The notes under the pieces are model-generated. The model was not told the origin of the DNA. It saw only the letters and a list, made by a program, of their open reading frames with translations, and made no database searches. A DNA stretch of 5,241 nt, from the NCBI GenBank assembly GCA_020353135.1, contig CP070688.1, positions 578,775 to 584,015 on the forward strand, read 5' to 3'. Each line of letters starts with the position of its first letter. The first letter of the stretch is position 1. Below, in pieces: positions 4,581-5,241 of this stretch. This DNA comes from Chloroflexota bacterium (GTDB taxonomy: Bacteria > Chloroflexota > Anaerolineae > Promineifilales > Promineifilaceae). Both the position numbers and the translations under genes were made by a program.

Positions 4581-5241
4581 TACTTAGGCCAGCGCCAGGA
4601 TTCTTTGGTAGGCCAGAGATTTCGGCGCCAAGGATGGTCTTTCGGATCCTTTATGAGTTTCTTTGGCGAAGGAGGCTGCGTTTCTGAGGTATTCGGAGAA
4701 TGTGAGGAGGTGGTAGGTTGGCCAGCAGTGATGGGCGTCCTTGAGGGTGTAGGTGATTGTTTGCTCAAGGCGCGCTGAAATCGCATCTGGCGCTGCTGTT
4801 GTAGCTGAAAGGTAACAATGCGGTCCCAACCTTCGTTCCAACGGTCATTGCAGATCAGATCACGCAGTGCGAGGAGAGGGTCCACATTTTGGCTGGCCCA
4901 ACGCATGCCAGCCTGCTTGAAGCGGCGTTGGACAAGCTGTTTATGGGCGCTTTCCACCGAACCGGAGCCGATAGGATATCCCTTACGCCGGAAATAAGGG
5001 TAATCAATCATCGGCAGCCGTCGCTGGAGGTAGTATCGGGCGCCATCAATCACAGCGGCTTGCTCGTCACCTTTCGCTTTGGGCAGCAGCAAACTTAGCT
5101 CAGCCAAGGTTCTCTGCGGCGGTTGGTGTTTCAGTTGATGGCGGCAGCGTGGGAACCAACTCCTGAAGGCCTCGCTTTTCACCCCAAATGACCTTGCCCG
5201 CCTCAGCCACATAGCCGAGGGCATGGGCAAAATCAATGATC
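4580..5241 (-). pseudogene. ISKra4-like transposase, C-terminal part, frameshifted and cut by window edge
   Basis: Two frames together give the transposase. From the window edge (5240) to about 5180 one frame reads IIDFAHALGYVAEAGKVIWG, the conserved D-F-x-H-A segment around the second catalytic Asp of a DDE transposase. From about 5179 to the TAG at 4580 another frame reads SEAFRSWFPRCRHQLKHQPP, then YPIGSGSVESAHKQL and KQAGMRWASQNVDPLLALRD. The Glu of GSGSVES is the likely catalytic Glu. The frames join by skipping one base within GGGG (5182-5185) or AAAA (5176-5179), so the copy is inactive or the read has an indel. A programmed -1 shift would not join these frames. The tail after about residue 150 is rich in Pro, Ser and Thr and ends in HPWRRNLW. 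In the downstream frame the upstream extension to a TTG at 5236 is in the wrong frame and is not a real N-terminus. The IS family name comes from motif memory; the transposase call itself is firm. Confidence 0.8.

Larger units (their letters stand above)
4562..5241 (-). mobile_element. 3' portion of an ISKra4-like insertion sequence
   Basis: The element is inferred from the transposase gene, which reads leftward from beyond the right edge. Its left boundary must lie between the stop codon (4580) and the promoter of the Asp-box gene (4537), plausibly at the inverted repeat around 4562. The right end, the matching inverted repeat and any target duplication are not in the window. Confidence 0.6.

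Noticed and set aside
5176..5185. Programmed ribosomal frameshift in the transposase
   Set aside because: The two frames are joined by +1 or -2, not by the -1 slip typical of insertion sequences, and no slippery heptamer with a stem-loop in the right phase was seen.
1..5241. CRISPR array, integron attC site or rRNA
   Set aside because: No regularly spaced repeats, no attC core pair around the 52-bp repeats and no rRNA-like segments were seen.

Overview
The window looks like a chromosomal segment of a fairly GC-rich environmental bacterium, most plausibly a member of the Chloroflexota (Anaerolineae/Caldilineae type). This is an inference from the mix of genes: a stand-alone PspC-domain protein, a secreted BNR/Asp-box protein, an effector-associated-domain (EAD) protein and an ISKra4-like transposase. 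No rRNA, tRNA or CRISPR array is visible, so the taxonomy is not proven.

Layout from left to right. The left edge holds the last 66 codons of a GNAT acetyltransferase (+, 2-202). It converges, with only 13 bp between the stop codons, on a PspC-domain membrane protein (-, 216-500) whose leader contains a perfect 8-bp inverted repeat. Next, on the minus strand, come an RlmJ-like methyltransferase (694-1515) and, 59 bp upstream of it, a 74-residue protein consisting of little more than one EAD-like helical domain (1575-1799). Across a 247-bp divergent intergenic region lies an unrecognised 113-residue protein (+, 2047-2388) with a strong ribosome binding site. This gene is bracketed by two 52-bp imperfect direct repeats (1878-1929 and 2401-2452). 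The second copy forms part of a hairpin followed by a T run that probably ends the transcript. A strong minus-strand terminator (2601-2643) closes a long secreted Asp-box protein (2671-4374) that has its own sigma70-like promoter (4509-4537). The right edge is the 3' part of an insertion sequence: an ISKra4-like transposase (4580-5241) that runs off the window and is broken by a one-base frameshift near 5176-5185.

How the genes relate. The GNAT, PspC and secreted protein look like independent single-gene units. The part most worth attention is 1513-2470. There an orphan EAD adaptor sits upstream of a divergent RlmJ-like methyltransferase whose catalytic DPPY motif reads DPFE, and opposite a small protein framed by direct repeats. 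EAD domains are known from NTPase-centred conflict systems, but no NTPase, protease or other EAD-bearing partner is visible here. A two- or three-gene system is therefore only a hypothesis.
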